DNA of 50,859 nucleotides from Gilliamella sp. Choc5-1. GTDB lineage: Bacteria > Pseudomonadota > Gammaproteobacteria > Enterobacterales > Orbaceae. The position numbers and the translations under genes were made by a program. Positions 30,076 through 39,592 of this stretch are shown here, one piece after another (the first letter of the stretch is position 1; each line of letters opens with the position of its first letter). Location: NCBI RefSeq assembly GCF_001690595.1, contig NZ_LZHH01000005.1, positions 1 to 50,859 of the forward strand, written 5' to 3'. Below the pieces are notes generated by a model that was not told where the DNA came from, did not search any database, and saw nothing but the letters and a program-made list of their open reading frames with translations.

Positions 30076-30195
30076 AATTATTACCTTTAATTGATGATAA
30101 AACGTGGCGAGATCACATATTCATTTTTATACAATAAAAATAATAAGAATATAAAAATTAGTTAGTTAGCTATATGTGGTAATTAATTTAAAAAC

Positions 30196-30672
30196 TTAAC
30201 ATTGAACTTTTTTAATGACAGTATTACTTTTAGATTTGTGATAACCAAAATAACAAAGACTATTTTTTAGTACTTTTTTACAAATTGACTTTGTTAAAAA
30301 AACTTCACGCAGCCCAAATGGGCAGTAAAAAGAAAGTAACCATAACCGCTTGGATTTATTTGGTCGATTACAATGAACGAAATTGACGTAAGGCAGTTCT
30401 TTATTGAGATATTGCTGCTCTTCCTGATTGTTAAAATATGCCCAATTTATATAACCTAACGGTTTATTATTATGAACAATTAAAGCAAAATTTTTAGAAC
30501 GAATTATAGGTTGTAAAGTATCTAAAGCTGAATCAAGTGCCACTTTTTTATAGGCTGGATTTTGGTTCCATAACCAAATCATGGCACCTAATACTTCAGC
30601 TTCATTCCATATAGTATCAGGATATATACTTGGTGCGATAATTCTATTTACATATTGATTAAAATCGCTCAT
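30196..30672 (-). CDS. HlyC/RTX-toxin lysine-acyltransferase-like protein, catalytic residues altered
   Basis: A 158-residue protein that aligns with HlyC over the conserved half: EVLGAMIWLWNQNP (HlyC EVLGHVSWLWASSP), LQPIIRSKNFALIVHNNKPLGYINWA (HlyC LPAIRANQYALLTRDNYPVAYCSWA) and CPFG (HlyC APFG). HlyC-type enzymes transfer fatty acyl groups from acyl-ACP to lysines of RTX toxins. Here the positions of HlyC Ser20 and the essential His23 are N38 and Y41, and the C-terminal half is short and divergent. Classical activity is therefore doubtful. No RTX toxin is in the window; the next gene in the same direction is the autotransporter. A clear ribosome binding site (AAGG) and a TATAAT -10 lie upstream. 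Confidence 0.72.
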   Translation of the reverse strand: MSDFNQYVNRIIAPSIYPDTIWNEAEVLGAMIWLWNQNPAYKKVALDSALDTLQPIIRSKNFALIVHNNKPLGYINWAYFNNQEEQQYLNKELPYVNFVHCNRPNKSKRLWLLSFYCPFGLREVFLTKSICKKVLKNSLCYFGYHKSKSNTVIKKVQC

Positions 30673-30702
30673 ATATTTTACCTTTTTAGAAAGCTATTAA
30701 CC

Positions 30703-30724
30703 ATTATATTACTTAATTAAGTAA
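30703..30724 (-). promoter_or_regulatory. promoter -10 and palindromic operator of the acyltransferase-like gene
   Basis: On the minus strand a perfect TATAAT (30708-30703) lies 30 nt before the ATG. The perfect 16-bp palindrome TTACTTAATTAAGTAA (30709-30724) fills the spacer directly upstream of it. The -35 is weak. This is the standard position for a repressor operator; the divergent MarR is the natural candidate. Confidence 0.65.
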
Positions 30725-30842
30725 ATTAAATTATTTTATTTTTTATTATTAATAATTTTGGAATCATCTTATTACAAAATTCAATAAAATGGTCATCAAA
30801 TTAACCTTGTAATAAGTCAACAGATCAAAGAATTGAATTCTC

Positions 30843-30863
30843 TTTACTTAATTAATAAGTAAA
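30843..30863 (+). promoter_or_regulatory. second palindromic operator upstream of the SRPBCC-MarR genes
   Basis: Half-sites TTTACTTA (30843-30850) and TAAGTAAA (30856-30863) flank a 5-nt ATTAA spacer, 19 nt before the SRPBCC ATG. The half-sites match those of the palindrome at 30709-30724, though with wider spacing. A TTGAAT at 30833-30838 could be the -35, which would place this site at the -10. Autoregulation by the MarR protein is inferred. Confidence 0.6.
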
Positions 30864-30882
30864 CTTATTAAAAGGAGACACT

Positions 30883-31314
30883 ATGAATACCATTTCAATT
30901 TCTTTCATATTACCAACCAAAGCTAAACCAACTCAAATTTGGCAATACTATACTGATCTTAATTTAAGAAAATTATGGGAAACTGATCTTGAAGACTTTC
31001 GTATATTTGGTGACTTAAAAACAGGGGCTAAAGGTATTTTCAAATTACAAAATATACCTGAAATGGAAGTGACTTTATCAAAGATTATTAATGAGCAAGA
31101 ATTTACAGAACAATTTGATATGCCTGAAATAGGTTTACTGTTTTTCTCACATCAAATTATGGAAATATCACATAATCAATATGCATTAAAATCAGAAATT
31201 TCTCTAAAACCAGATCTAAAAATGGATACTAAAGCATCCTATGATTTTATAAAACAGATTTCAGATGATATTATTGACAAAACTTACAAATTAAATGGCT
31301 TAGTTGAAGGGTAA
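30883..31314 (+). CDS. SRPBCC-fold (polyketide cyclase/START-like) protein
   Basis: A 143-residue protein. IWQYYTDLNLRKLWETDLEDF is the typical first helix region of SRPBCC proteins, followed by alternating strands (GAKGIFKLQNIPEMEVTLSKI, IGLLFFSHQIMEI) and a long C-terminal helix (KASYDFIKQISDDIIDKTYKL). Such folds bind hydrophobic ligands. A strong ribosome binding site (AAAAGGAG) precedes the ATG. The MarR gene begins 3 bp after its stop, so the two are co-expressed. A ligand-binding or detoxifying partner for the regulator is a reasonable inference, not a demonstrated function. Confidence 0.8.
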   Translation: MNTISISFILPTKAKPTQIWQYYTDLNLRKLWETDLEDFRIFGDLKTGAKGIFKLQNIPEMEVTLSKIINEQEFTEQFDMPEIGLLFFSHQIMEISHNQYALKSEISLKPDLKMDTKASYDFIKQISDDIIDKTYKLNGLVEG

Positions 31315-31317
31315 ATT

Positions 31318-31785
31318 ATGACAAAGGACAATAAGTTTTTGACTCAATTCCGAACTGATTCTGAATCTATTGGTTTTGTTTTTATGAAAACTTATTCGTC
31401 CTGGCATACGAATATCAAAAATTGCTTGAAAAAACAGTCTATCACTCATCCCCAATTTATAGTGCTTGCAACGCTTGCATATCTATCACAGCGACCAGAC
31501 GAAATAACACAAGTTATTTTATCAAATAAAACAAATATCGATGTGATGACAATTTCCCAAATATTAGAGAATTTAGAAAAAAAGAATTATATAAAACGCT
31601 CTTGCTCAATTAAAGATAGTCGAGCAAAATCCATTCAATTAACCCAAAAAGGATTGAATAAAGCAAATGAAACTGTACCTTTGGTTGAACAAATAGATAA
31701 AGATTTTTTTTCCATATTACAAGATGATAAAGAACAATTTATGAAAATGTTATTAACACTATTAAAAACCAACATGGAGGGATAA
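31318..31785 (+). CDS. MarR-family transcriptional regulator
   Basis: A 155-residue dimeric winged-helix regulator. The DNA-binding domain covers about residues 46-112: LATLAYLSQRP, a recognition helix region KTNIDVMTISQILENLEKKNYIKR, and the wing DSRAKSIQLTQKG. N- and C-terminal helices would form the dimer interface. It lies 3 bp after the SRPBCC gene. Two palindromes with TTACTTA half-sites in the divergent promoter region are likely its operators, which would control both its own operon and the acyltransferase-autotransporter genes. Confidence 0.92.
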   Translation: MTKDNKFLTQFRTDSESIGFVFMKTYSSWHTNIKNCLKKQSITHPQFIVLATLAYLSQRPDEITQVILSNKTNIDVMTISQILENLEKKNYIKRSCSIKDSRAKSIQLTQKGLNKANETVPLVEQIDKDFFSILQDDKEQFMKMLLTLLKTNMEG

Positions 31786-31789
31786 AATC

Positions 31790-31837
31790 ATTTATAAATT
31801 TTTATTATTTATTGTTTTATCAACTTTGAATGCTTAG
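31790..31837 (+). pseudogene. possible remnant of an exported protein's start
   Basis: Directly after the MarR stop, a ribosome-binding-like GGAGGG is followed 6-8 nt later by ATT TAT AAA TTT and a hydrophobic run, IYKFLLFIVLSTLNA, then TAG. It looks like a signal peptide whose ATG has become ATT and whose body is lost. It may be the relic of a third gene of this operon, or chance in AT-rich DNA. The following stretch to 31950 holds nothing I can identify. Confidence 0.3.
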
Positions 31838-31956
31838 ACTTGACTTAAAATAAGTTTTTGAAGACCTTGTCGCAAATTTCTAGAGCAAAATACTTTAAAA
31901 CTGAATCGTTATAACTCAAACTTTTTAAAGCTCATTACTTGGCTCAATTTAATTAA

Positions 31957-31983
31957 AAAAAGGTGATATTTCATCACCTTTTA
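31957..31983 (-). terminator. rho-independent terminator after pta
   Basis: Stem AAAGGTGAT / ATCACCTTT with a 5-nt loop and flanking A- and T-runs, 27 nt past the pta stop. It can work in both directions. Confidence 0.85.
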
Positions 31984-32009
31984 TCTATAGTTAAAATGTA
32001 TTACTAAAC

Positions 32010-34160
32010 TTATTTTGAAGCGTTTTGTTCTTGTGCAGATTGAATCGCTGTTAACGCAATAGTATAAACAATATCGTCAACTAATGCACCACGAGACAAA
32101 TCATTCACAGGTTTACGCATACCTTGTAACATTGGCCCAATTGAAACAAGATCCGCTGAACGTTGTACTGCTTTATAAGTAGTATTACCTGTATTAAGAT
32201 CAGGGAAGATAAATACAGTCGCTTTACCTGCTACTTGTGAATTTGGTGCTTTCGATTTTGCTACATCAGGCATTACCGCAGCATCATATTGCAATGGACC
32301 ATCGATCATAAGATCTGGACGTTTTTCTTGAGCAATGCGTGTTGCTTCTTTCACTTTTTCAACATCAGCACCTTGACCAGAGCTACCTGTTGAGTATGAG
32401 ATCATCGCAACGCGAGGTTCAATACCAAAGGCAATTGCTGTATCAGCTGACTGAATGGCAATTTCGGCTAACTCTTGTGCATTTGGATCTGGATTAATTG
32501 CACAATCACCATAAATATATACTTGATCAGGCATTAACATAAAGAAGACTGATGAAACAAGTGAACTACCTGGGGCTGTTTTAATTAATTGTAACGGTGG
32601 ACGAATAGTATTAGCTGTTGTGTGCACCGCACCTGATACTAAACCATCAACTTCATTTGCTTCAAGCATCATCGTACCAAGTACAACATTATCAGCCAAT
32701 TGCTCGCGAGCAATCACTTCTGTCATGCCTTTGTTTTTACGTAATTCAACAAGACGAGGGACATATTTTTCACGAATTAATTCAGGATCAACAATTTCAA
32801 CACCTTGACCTAAAGTCACACCTTGTGAAGCGGCAACTTTACGCACTTCGTCAGGATTACCAATAAGCACACATTTTGCAATATTACGTTCAGCACAAAT
32901 GGCTGCTGCTTTAACTGTTCTTGGCTCATCACCTTCTGGTAATACCACTACTTTTTTCGCATTACGTGCAAGTTCAGTTAATTGATAACGAAATGCAGGA
33001 GGAGACAAGCGACGTGCAGAGTTCACTATTTCATTTAATGATTTAATCCAATTTGCATCTATATGATCAGCAACAAAATTCTGTGTGTTTTCCATGCGCT
33101 CTTTATCATCAACAGGAATTTCTAAATTAAATTGTTGTAAATTGATAGAGGTTTGGAAAGTATTGGTTTTAACCGTAAACACAGGTAAGCCAGTATCAAA
33201 CGCTGGTTGGCATAATTTTGCAATTTTTTCATCAATTTCATAACCACCAGTTAATAAAACACCACCAATTGATACTCCATTCATTGCAGCTAAACTAATC
33301 GTAACTAATACATCTGAACGATCAGCTGAGGTTACTAAAAGTGCATTTGGCTGTAAATGGCTGATAATGTTAGGAACACTACGTGAGCAGAAAGATATAT
33401 GTTTAATACGACGATTTTTAATACAACCTTCGTTAATGATTTTTGCATCAAAATGCTTAGCAATATCTATAGCACGACAAGCACTTAGATCCATATTCCA
33501 CGGAATACAACCAAGAACAGGTAATGGACTGTGTGCATTTAAATCATCGATAGTAATTTTCTTATCATCAAATTTAGGGGTATGATAAATTTCAGCAACA
33601 TCAGGACGAGCAAGATTTTGCTCTTCAACTGGCGCATTGACTTTATTGACAATCACACCAACGATTTTATCATTTTTAATACCACCAAAGTTAGAACGAG
33701 CAATTTCAATACGATCTCTAAGTTGTTCTGGCGTATCTTTGCCCATATTAATTACAAAAATAATTTCGGCGCCAAGAGTTTTAGCAATATTATTATTAAG
33801 TTCATTAGCGAAAGGATAATCAGATGTTGGCACAATACCTTCAACTAAAACAACATCAGCTCCTTTAGTATTTTCGGCATAAAGGGCAACGATTTCTTCC
33901 ATTAACACATCTTGTTGATTTAAACCTAATAGGTTTTCAACATGGCTCATTTTAAGCGGTTTTAGCGTTGGAATTGTTGTATTGTTGCTTACTAGGGTTG
34001 TGGTATTATCTGGCGCATCGCCACCAGTTCTTGGTTGTGCAACAGGTTTAAACACATTTAAATTAATACCTTGACGCTCCATAGCTCGAATAACGCCCAG
34101 ACTCACACCTGTTAACCCGACATTAGTGCCAGTTGGGATGAGCATAATTGTACGAGACAT
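32010..34160 (-). CDS. pta: phosphate acetyltransferase
   Basis: Converts acetyl-CoA and phosphate to acetyl phosphate and CoA, pairing with AckA in acetate overflow and ATP generation. It has 716 residues, E. coli 714. The long form has an N-terminal BioD/CobB-like domain ([15 protein letters not shown]), a DRTGG domain (about 230-350) and the C-terminal catalytic PTA domain ([42 protein letters not shown]). A terminator-like hairpin lies between ackA and pta, so pta may receive only part of the ackA transcript. Confidence 0.97.
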   Translation of the reverse strand: MSRTIMLIPTGTNVGLTGVSLGVIRAMERQGINLNVFKPVAQPRTGGDAPDNTTTLVSNNTTIPTLKPLKMSHVENLLGLNQQDVLMEEIVALYAENTKGADVVLVEGIVPTSDYPFANELNNNIAKTLGAEIIFVINMGKDTPEQLRDRIEIARSNFGGIKNDKIVGVIVNKVNAPVEEQNLARPDVAEIYHTPKFDDKKITIDDLNAHSPLPVLGCIPWNMDLSACRAIDIAKHFDAKIINEGCIKNRRIKHISFCSRSVPNIISHLQPNALLVTSADRSDVLVTISLAAMNGVSIGGVLLTGGYEIDEKIAKLCQPAFDTGLPVFTVKTNTFQTSINLQQFNLEIPVDDKERMENTQNFVADHIDANWIKSLNEIVNSARRLSPPAFRYQLTELARNAKKVVVLPEGDEPRTVKAAAICAERNIAKCVLIGNPDEVRKVAASQGVTLGQGVEIVDPELIREKYVPRLVELRKNKGMTEVIAREQLADNVVLGTMMLEANEVDGLVSGAVHTTANTIRPPLQLIKTAPGSSLVSSVFFMLMPDQVYIYGDCAINPDPNAQELAEIAIQSADTAIAFGIEPRVAMISYSTGSSGQGADVEKVKEATRIAQEKRPDLMIDGPLQYDAAVMPDVAKSKAPNSQVAGKATVFIFPDLNTGNTTYKAVQRSADLVSIGPMLQGMRKPVNDLSRGALVDDIVYTIALTAIQSAQEQNASK

Positions 34161-34193
34161 AATTATTACCTCTTAAATCTTTATTGTATAAAA

Positions 34194-34217
34194 ACAAACC
34201 GCCATTTAGGCGGTTTT
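34194..34217 (-). terminator. terminator-like hairpin between ackA and pta
   Basis: Stem AAACCGCC / GGCGGTTT with a 5-nt loop, followed on the minus strand by GTTTTTATAC. It lies 10 nt after the ackA stop and 34 nt before the pta start. It is strong enough to act as a partial terminator that sets the ackA:pta ratio. Confidence 0.75.
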
Positions 34218-34226
34218 GAATATTTA

Positions 34227-35432
34227 TTAAGCAGTTAGACGCACAGCATCTTGAGCAATGACAAGTTCTTCATTGGTTGGAATAACCATCGCAATAGCTG
34301 AGCCATCTTTAGTAATTTTGCCACCTTTACCAAAACGAGCTGCAAGGTTACGTTCTAGATCAAGTTCAAAACCAAGAATACCTAATTTTTGTAATGCCAT
34401 ACGACGCACTTCTTCTGAGTTTTCACCGATACCACCAGTAAATACTATAGCATCTAAACGGCCATCTAAAAGCATAGCATAACCACCAATATATTTGACT
34501 AAGCGATGAACAAAAACATCTAAAGCATTTTTAGCATTTTCGTCTTTATCGTAATTATCGGTTACATAACGGCAGTCGCTGCTCACACCAGTTAAACCTA
34601 ATAAACCCGATTTTTTATTTAAGAGGTTATTAATATCAGCAACAGACATTTTTAAATTATCGTGTAAGAAGAATATAATCGCAGGATCGATATCACCACT
34701 ACGTGTACCCATCACTAGACCTTCAAGCGGAGTTAAACCCATTGAAGTTTCTACACATTTACCATTTTTAACAGCTGTAATTGATGCTCCATTACCTAAA
34801 TGACAAGTAATAACATTAGTTTGATCAACTGGTTTATTTAATAATCTTGCAGCTTCACGGCTAACATAATAATGGCTAGTGCCATGCGCACCATAACGAC
34901 GAACACCGTGTTTAGTATAAAGTTCGTTTGGAAGAGCATATAAATACGCTTCTTTTGGCATTGTTGTATGGAATGCAGTATCAAAAACAGCAACATTTTT
35001 AGTTTTTAGGTGTGGAAACGCAGCAAATGCTTCACGAATACCGATTAAATGTGCAGGATTATGTAACGGTGCAAAAGCAGATGCTTCCTCGATTCCTTTT
35101 AATACTGAATCATCAATAACAACTGACTGGGTATATTTTTCGCCGCCATGAACAATACGATGACCAATCGATTTAATGCTATCTAATAATTCTGGTTTTT
35201 GTGGAAAGATGCTATTAACAATAAAACGAATTGCTTCACTGTGTGCTGCGCCAGCTCCTAAAGAAGCTTCGTTTTTTACACCATCAAGCTTCCACTTAAT
35301 ACGAGCATCAGGAAGATGAAAACATTCAGCTAAACCAGATAAAAACTCATCACCATTTTCAGGGTTTATAATGGCAAATTTTAATGATGAACTTCCACAA
35401 TTAAGAACAAGAGCGTTATTACTTGATGACAT
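34227..35432 (-). CDS. ackA: acetate kinase
   Basis: Transfers phosphate from acetyl phosphate to ADP, giving acetate and ATP. With the start at 35432 it has 401 residues (E. coli 400). The ATG is preceded by AGGAAT at good spacing, and homology begins at [19 protein letters not shown]; the 14 upstream in-frame codons are not part of the protein. Signatures are [18 protein letters not shown] and [13 protein letters not shown]. The order yfbV-ackA-pta with yfbV divergent is the same as in E. coli. Confidence 0.97.
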   Translation of the reverse strand: MSSSNNALVLNCGSSSLKFAIINPENGDEFLSGLAECFHLPDARIKWKLDGVKNEASLGAGAAHSEAIRFIVNSIFPQKPELLDSIKSIGHRIVHGGEKYTQSVVIDDSVLKGIEEASAFAPLHNPAHLIGIREAFAAFPHLKTKNVAVFDTAFHTTMPKEAYLYALPNELYTKHGVRRYGAHGTSHYYVSREAARLLNKPVDQTNVITCHLGNGASITAVKNGKCVETSMGLTPLEGLVMGTRSGDIDPAIIFFLHDNLKMSVADINNLLNKKSGLLGLTGVSSDCRYVTDNYDKDENAKNALDVFVHRLVKYIGGYAMLLDGRLDAIVFTGGIGENSEEVRRMALQKLGILGFELDLERNLAARFGKGGKITKDGSAIAMVIPTNEELVIAQDAVRLTA

Positions 35433-35464
35433 AGTAATTCCTATAGATTGAATAAAAAGACATA

Positions 35465-35482
35465 TACCAATCAAAATTGGTA
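35465..35482. promoter_or_regulatory. inverted repeat in the ackA/yfbV divergent promoter region
   Basis: TACCAAT / ATTGGTA with a 4-nt centre, 33 nt upstream of the ackA ATG. It may be a regulator binding site or a 5'-UTR hairpin. It does not match the FNR or CRP consensus well. Confidence 0.35.
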
Positions 35483-35602
35483 ACTCAGCACATGATAAAA
35501 ATCAATGTGACTACACTAGGTGACTTCTGATATCTTGCTTTTTGAGATAAAATAGAGGAGTCTCCAATTTGAATAACGCTATTTTAAGACAATAAGAAGT
35601 GA

Positions 35603-36085
35603 ATGTCGAGGAATCCAAAAAAGATGAACCTAATAAACACATTTAAGGCTGGAATAAGATATATGAAGCTTTGTCCGACAGACAAACAACTAATGCATTC
35701 ATTTCCTGAGTTAAAAATCATTAACCTCATAAAAACCACGCCTAAATATTTACCGCCTATTGTTATTGGTCTATTAGCTTGGCAATATTGCCTGCCTGCT
35801 CAAATTGCAGTAACAGTAATAACCATATTATTTGCTTTAAGTTTGCCTTTACAAGGGTTATTTTGGCTAGGACGACGTGCGCTATCGCCCTTACCGCTTA
35901 ACTTAATTGACTGTTATAATCAATTAAAATTAAAGTTGATTGCTAAAAAAATTATCGCTGAAAATAGCACAGACGACAATAAGCTAACATTTGAAGCATT
36001 TATGAACATTATAAATTTAGCCAAATTGCACTTAGGTGATTATTTTGGGCAAGATGATGATTCCTCACCTTATTATAAAGACTAA
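35603..36085 (+). CDS. yfbV: DUF412 membrane protein YfbV
   Basis: A 160-residue inner membrane protein with two membrane segments (about residues 50-67 and 69-92) separated by a short turn. The family block ALSLPLQGLFWLGRRALSPLP matches E. coli YfbV ([21 protein letters not shown]), as does the PPI...WQ...Q region before it. E. coli YfbV has been linked to limiting the spread of the Ter macrodomain by MatP. An alternative ATG seven codons in has a GAGGAA upstream but long spacing. It is divergent from ackA, as in E. coli, with priC 5 bp downstream. Confidence 0.88.
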   Translation: MSRNPKKMNLINTFKAGIRYMKLCPTDKQLMHSFPELKIINLIKTTPKYLPPIVIGLLAWQYCLPAQIAVTVITILFALSLPLQGLFWLGRRALSPLPLNLIDCYNQLKLKLIAKKIIAENSTDDNKLTFEAFMNIINLAKLHLGDYFGQDDDSSPYYKD

Positions 36086-36090
36086 CAACA

Positions 36091-36597
36091 ATGGCAAATT
36101 TACTCACTACCCTAAAAAATCAAATTGATCAACTAGAACAACAGATCAATTTGGTAAACGAACAGCGGTTTCAAGAGCCCTATTTTGATGAGCAACTATT
36201 TCAAACCAATAAAATTGTGACAGACAAAACGTTTTACCTTGAAAAAATAAAACAAACCTATCACGCATTAGTTGCCAATATTAAATCAGAAAAAATTGAA
36301 CAAATCACATTTTTATCCGACACATTAGTTAACCAAATTACAGCTCTAACACGCGAACTAGCTACTCATGACTTACGTAAGAAAGAACCTAAACATGTTA
36401 TTGAAGAAACTTTAGCACAAAAGCACATGCGTCATTTAGATTACTTACGCCGACTACAAGAAATGAAATACGAGCTAGAGCTATCACCTGAAGTTATCAA
36501 TCAAAGCAAAATAGCTGCACTTGATAATCGAATTTATCGCTGTGAACAAGCAATAAAAAAAATTGAATTAGAAATGGAAAATGACATTGATTTATAA
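36091..36597 (+). CDS. priC: primosomal replication protein PriC
   Basis: A 168-residue, highly helical, charged protein fitting PriC (E. coli 175), which restarts stalled forks by loading DnaB at forks with a gap. Family-like features are the N-terminal heptad pattern (LTTLKNQIDQLEQQIN), FDEQLFQTN, and the late HLDYLRRLQEMKYELE block followed by a final helix (RIYRCEQAIKKIELEMEN). PriC is poorly conserved, so the call rests on these blocks, the length and all-helix content. It starts 5 bp after yfbV and is probably co-transcribed. Confidence 0.78.
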   Translation: MANLLTTLKNQIDQLEQQINLVNEQRFQEPYFDEQLFQTNKIVTDKTFYLEKIKQTYHALVANIKSEKIEQITFLSDTLVNQITALTRELATHDLRKKEPKHVIEETLAQKHMRHLDYLRRLQEMKYELELSPEVINQSKIAALDNRIYRCEQAIKKIELEMENDIDL

Positions 36598-36808
36598 GTT
36601 AAAAATAGTTGTTTTGCTATATTTTAGCTAAATATAAGGTGAATATTATATAAAAACATAACTAAAAACGCTTATTACCAAAACGAATATTATTATAATT
36701 ATTAATTAGTGTTATCTTTTGGAGTTATCTTTATAATATTGGCAATATTGAAAAGATTAGCAAAATTTCTAAAACTATCGGTTAAAAGCAATTAATAAGG
36801 ATACATTC

Positions 36809-37774
36809 ATGAGTAAAATATTTGATGATAACTCACAAACCATTGGGCATACGCCGTTAGTCAGATTAAAACATTTTGGTCATGGCAATATATTAGCCAA
36901 AGTCGAATCGCGCAACCCAAGCTTTAGTGTCAAATGCCGCATTGCATCGAATATGATTTGGGATGCTGAAAAACGAGGTTTATTAAATTCTGACGTTGAA
37001 TTAGTTGAGCCAACCAGTGGTAATACCGGCATTGCGCTCGCGGCTGTTGCAGCTGCTCGTGGTTATAAATTGACATTAACCATGCCTGAAAGCATGAGCA
37101 TAGAGCGCAGAAAGCTTCTTAAAGCACTTGGTGCTAACTTAGTATTGACCGAAGCGGCCAAAGGAATGAAAGGCGCGATCGAAAAAGCTGAAGAAATTGT
37201 CGCCAGTGATCCTACAAAAAATATTATGCTACAACAATTTAGTAATCCGGCTAACCCTGAAATTCACGAAAAAACAACGGGCCCTGAAATTTGGCAAGAT
37301 ACCGATGGTAAAATCGATATCTTTATTGCTGGCGTCGGAACTGGGGGCACTTTTACTGGTGTAACACGCTACCTTAAAAACACCCAAGGAAAGGATATTA
37401 CGGCTGTTGCCGTTGAACCCTCTAATTCACCAGTCATTAGCCAAGCGCTTTCTGGCGAACCAATAAAGCCTGGGCCGCACAAGATCCAAGGTATTGGTGC
37501 AGGATTTATTCCTGACAATCTAGATTTAAACCTGATAGATTTAGTTGAACAAGTTACCAACGAACAAGCCATTGACACAGCTCGTGAATTAATGGAAAAA
37601 GAGGGTATATTATCAGGGATCTCATCGGGTGCAGCTGTTTTTGTGGCAGACCGTCTAGCAAAATTACCTGAAAACGCCGGTAAAACTATTGTGGTTATCT
37701 TGCCATCTTCTGGCGAACGCTATTTAAGCACTGATTTATTTAGTGGGATTTTTACTGAAAAAGAGTTGGGATAA
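36809..37774 (+). CDS. cysK: cysteine synthase A (O-acetylserine sulfhydrylase)
   Basis: PLP enzyme making cysteine from O-acetylserine and sulfide. It has 321 residues, E. coli CysK 323. The PLP lysine is K42 in [17 protein letters not shown] binds the substrate, GTGGTFTG binds the cofactor phosphate, and SSGERYLST is the C-terminal block. Sequence and length identify CysK rather than CysM. It stands alone, about 34 kb from cysZ. A 210-bp AT-rich leader precedes it, in which I see no clear CysB site. Confidence 0.97.
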   Translation: MSKIFDDNSQTIGHTPLVRLKHFGHGNILAKVESRNPSFSVKCRIASNMIWDAEKRGLLNSDVELVEPTSGNTGIALAAVAAARGYKLTLTMPESMSIERRKLLKALGANLVLTEAAKGMKGAIEKAEEIVASDPTKNIMLQQFSNPANPEIHEKTTGPEIWQDTDGKIDIFIAGVGTGGTFTGVTRYLKNTQGKDITAVAVEPSNSPVISQALSGEPIKPGPHKIQGIGAGFIPDNLDLNLIDLVEQVTNEQAIDTARELMEKEGILSGISSGAAVFVADRLAKLPENAGKTIVVILPSSGERYLSTDLFSGIFTEKELG

Positions 37775-37800
37775 ACGACATCAAATAAACATCTCAATAA

Positions 37801-37826
37801 CTAACACCACGTTATAGTGGTGTTAG
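37801..37826. terminator. strong hairpin between convergent cysK and ruvB
   Basis: A 10-bp perfect stem CTAACACCAC / GTGGTGTTAG with a 6-nt loop, 27 nt after the cysK stop. There is no proper T-run on either side, so it is perhaps a transcript-end stabilising hairpin or a rho-assisted terminator. Confidence 0.6.
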
Positions 37827-37881
37827 AATAATAAACAATATGTTATAACAAAATATTAATAATAACTTGAACACAATCAAC

Positions 37882-38886
37882 TTATGTATCTTGAATAATG
37901 CCAAAATGCCGATATGCATGCGGTGTTGCAATTCTGCCACGAGGCGTTCGTTGAATATAGCCTTGTTGAATTAAAAATGGCTCAAGCACATCTTCGATCG
38001 TTTCGCGTTCTTCACCAATAGCTGCTGCAATGTTATCAAGACCAACTGGCCCACCCATAAATTTTTCGATAATGGCTAGCAATAATTTGCGATCCATATA
38101 ATCAAATCCTTCGTTATCAACATCAAGCATATCAAGCGCTTGAGTCGCAATTTTTTGATCGATAACGCCTTTCGATTTTACATCCGCATAATCACGCACA
38201 CGGCGCAAAAGACGATTAGCAATCCGAGGGGTACCGCGTGAACGTTTAGCAATTAAATGTGCACCCTCATCTGACAAATCCATCCCCAAAAATTTAGCAC
38301 TACGGCTCACAATATATTCCAAATCCTCAACCCGATAAAACTCAAGTCGTTGTACAATACCAAAACGATCTCGCAATGGTGAAGTTAACGATCCTGCACG
38401 GGTTGTTGCACCTATTAATGTAAAGGGGGGAAGATCGATTTTGATTGAACGTGCTGCAGGCCCTTCACCAATCATAATATCTAATTGGTAATCTTCCATT
38501 GCTGGATATAAAATTTCCTCAACAACAGGAGACAATCGGTGGATTTCATCAATAAACAATACATCATTGGGCTCTAAATTAGTCAGCATAGCAGCTAAAT
38601 CGCCGGCCTTTTCAAGCACAGGTCCTGAAGTAGTACGTAGGTTAACATTCATTTCGTTGGCAACAATATTAGCTAACGTGGTTTTTCCTAATCCTGGCGG
38701 CCCAAAAATTAACACATGATCAAGTGCATCACTGCGTTGCTTAGCTGCTTGAATAAAAATCTTCATCTGTTCACGCACTTGCGGTTGCCCAATATATTCA
38801 TCCAAACATTTAGGGCGAATAGCACGATCTAGTGACTCTTCTTCCTTTTGCGCTTGTGGAGCAATTAAACGATCCGCTTCAATCAT
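37882..38886 (-). CDS. ruvB: Holliday junction branch migration helicase RuvB
   Basis: Hexameric AAA+ motor that drives branch migration with RuvA. It has 334 residues with the start at 38886 (AGGGA 6 nt upstream); an in-frame TTG two codons earlier is less likely. Walker A is GPPGLGKTT near residue 60, Walker B DEIHRLSP near 110, sensor 1 [18 protein letters not shown], and the arginine and sensor 2 region is [15 protein letters not shown]-terminal winged helix follows. It lies 13 bp after ruvA in an operon; ruvC is not present. Confidence 0.98.
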   Translation of the reverse strand: MIEADRLIAPQAQKEEESLDRAIRPKCLDEYIGQPQVREQMKIFIQAAKQRSDALDHVLIFGPPGLGKTTLANIVANEMNVNLRTTSGPVLEKAGDLAAMLTNLEPNDVLFIDEIHRLSPVVEEILYPAMEDYQLDIMIGEGPAARSIKIDLPPFTLIGATTRAGSLTSPLRDRFGIVQRLEFYRVEDLEYIVSRSAKFLGMDLSDEGAHLIAKRSRGTPRIANRLLRRVRDYADVKSKGVIDQKIATQALDMLDVDNEGFDYMDRKLLLAIIEKFMGGPVGLDNIAAAIGEERETIEDVLEPFLIQQGYIQRTPRGRIATPHAYRHFGIIQDT

Positions 38887-38899
38887 AATCAATCCCTAT

Positions 38900-39508
38900 T
38901 TACAGTGCCGACTTTAAGGCTTCACGAATCAGCGTTTCGCTATCCATTTCTGGTTTAATGACTTTATTAATAATACGGTTAGCTTCTTGTGGTTTATAAC
39001 CTAATGCTATTAAAGCCGAAACTGCCTCGCCTTCAATCTGATTAGCCGATTTTTGAATACTGTCCACATCTACAATCGTACTAGTATTTGATAATGGTTC
39101 TGCAAAATGTTTAATACGATCTTTCATTTCAACAATTAACCGTTGTGCCGTTTTATTGCCTACGCCCGGCAACTTAACTAAAGTCTTAATTTCGCCTTGT
39201 TCAACAGCATTAATAAATTGCGGTGCAGACATACCTGACAAAATAGCTAACGCCAATTTAGGCCCCACACCGTTAACTTTAATAAGCTCACGAAATAACT
39301 CACGCTCTTGCTCTTGATTAAACCCATACAATACTTGGGCATCTTCACGCACAGCAAAATGCGTTAATACAATAACTTCTTGCCCGTTTTCAGGTAATTC
39401 ATAAAAACAGGTCATCGGCATAAACACATTATAGCCGACGCCACCAACCTCAATCAGAACTTTCGGAGGCTGTTTTTCAATAATAGTGCCACGTAAACGA
39501 CCAATCAC
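38900..39508 (-). CDS. ruvA: Holliday junction binding protein RuvA
   Basis: Binds four-way junctions as a tetramer and recruits RuvB. It has 202 residues, E. coli 203. It begins MIGRLRGTI with the OB-fold. Two HhH motifs follow ([13 protein letters not shown] and [19 protein letters not shown]), and the C-terminal three-helix domain that contacts RuvB ([20 protein letters not shown]) is intact. A well-matched LexA box lies 85 nt upstream, so ruvAB is probably SOS-controlled. Confidence 0.98.
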   Translation of the reverse strand: MIGRLRGTIIEKQPPKVLIEVGGVGYNVFMPMTCFYELPENGQEVIVLTHFAVREDAQVLYGFNQEQERELFRELIKVNGVGPKLALAILSGMSAPQFINAVEQGEIKTLVKLPGVGNKTAQRLIVEMKDRIKHFAEPLSNTSTIVDVDSIQKSANQIEGEAVSALIALGYKPQEANRIINKVIKPEMDSETLIREALKSAL

Positions 39509-39592
39509 AATATATCCTTAAAAATAAAGCATAATAAATAAGCAAATAATAAGGTGTAGTTTACCTGATAGCAAATAAATAATAAAGAAAAA

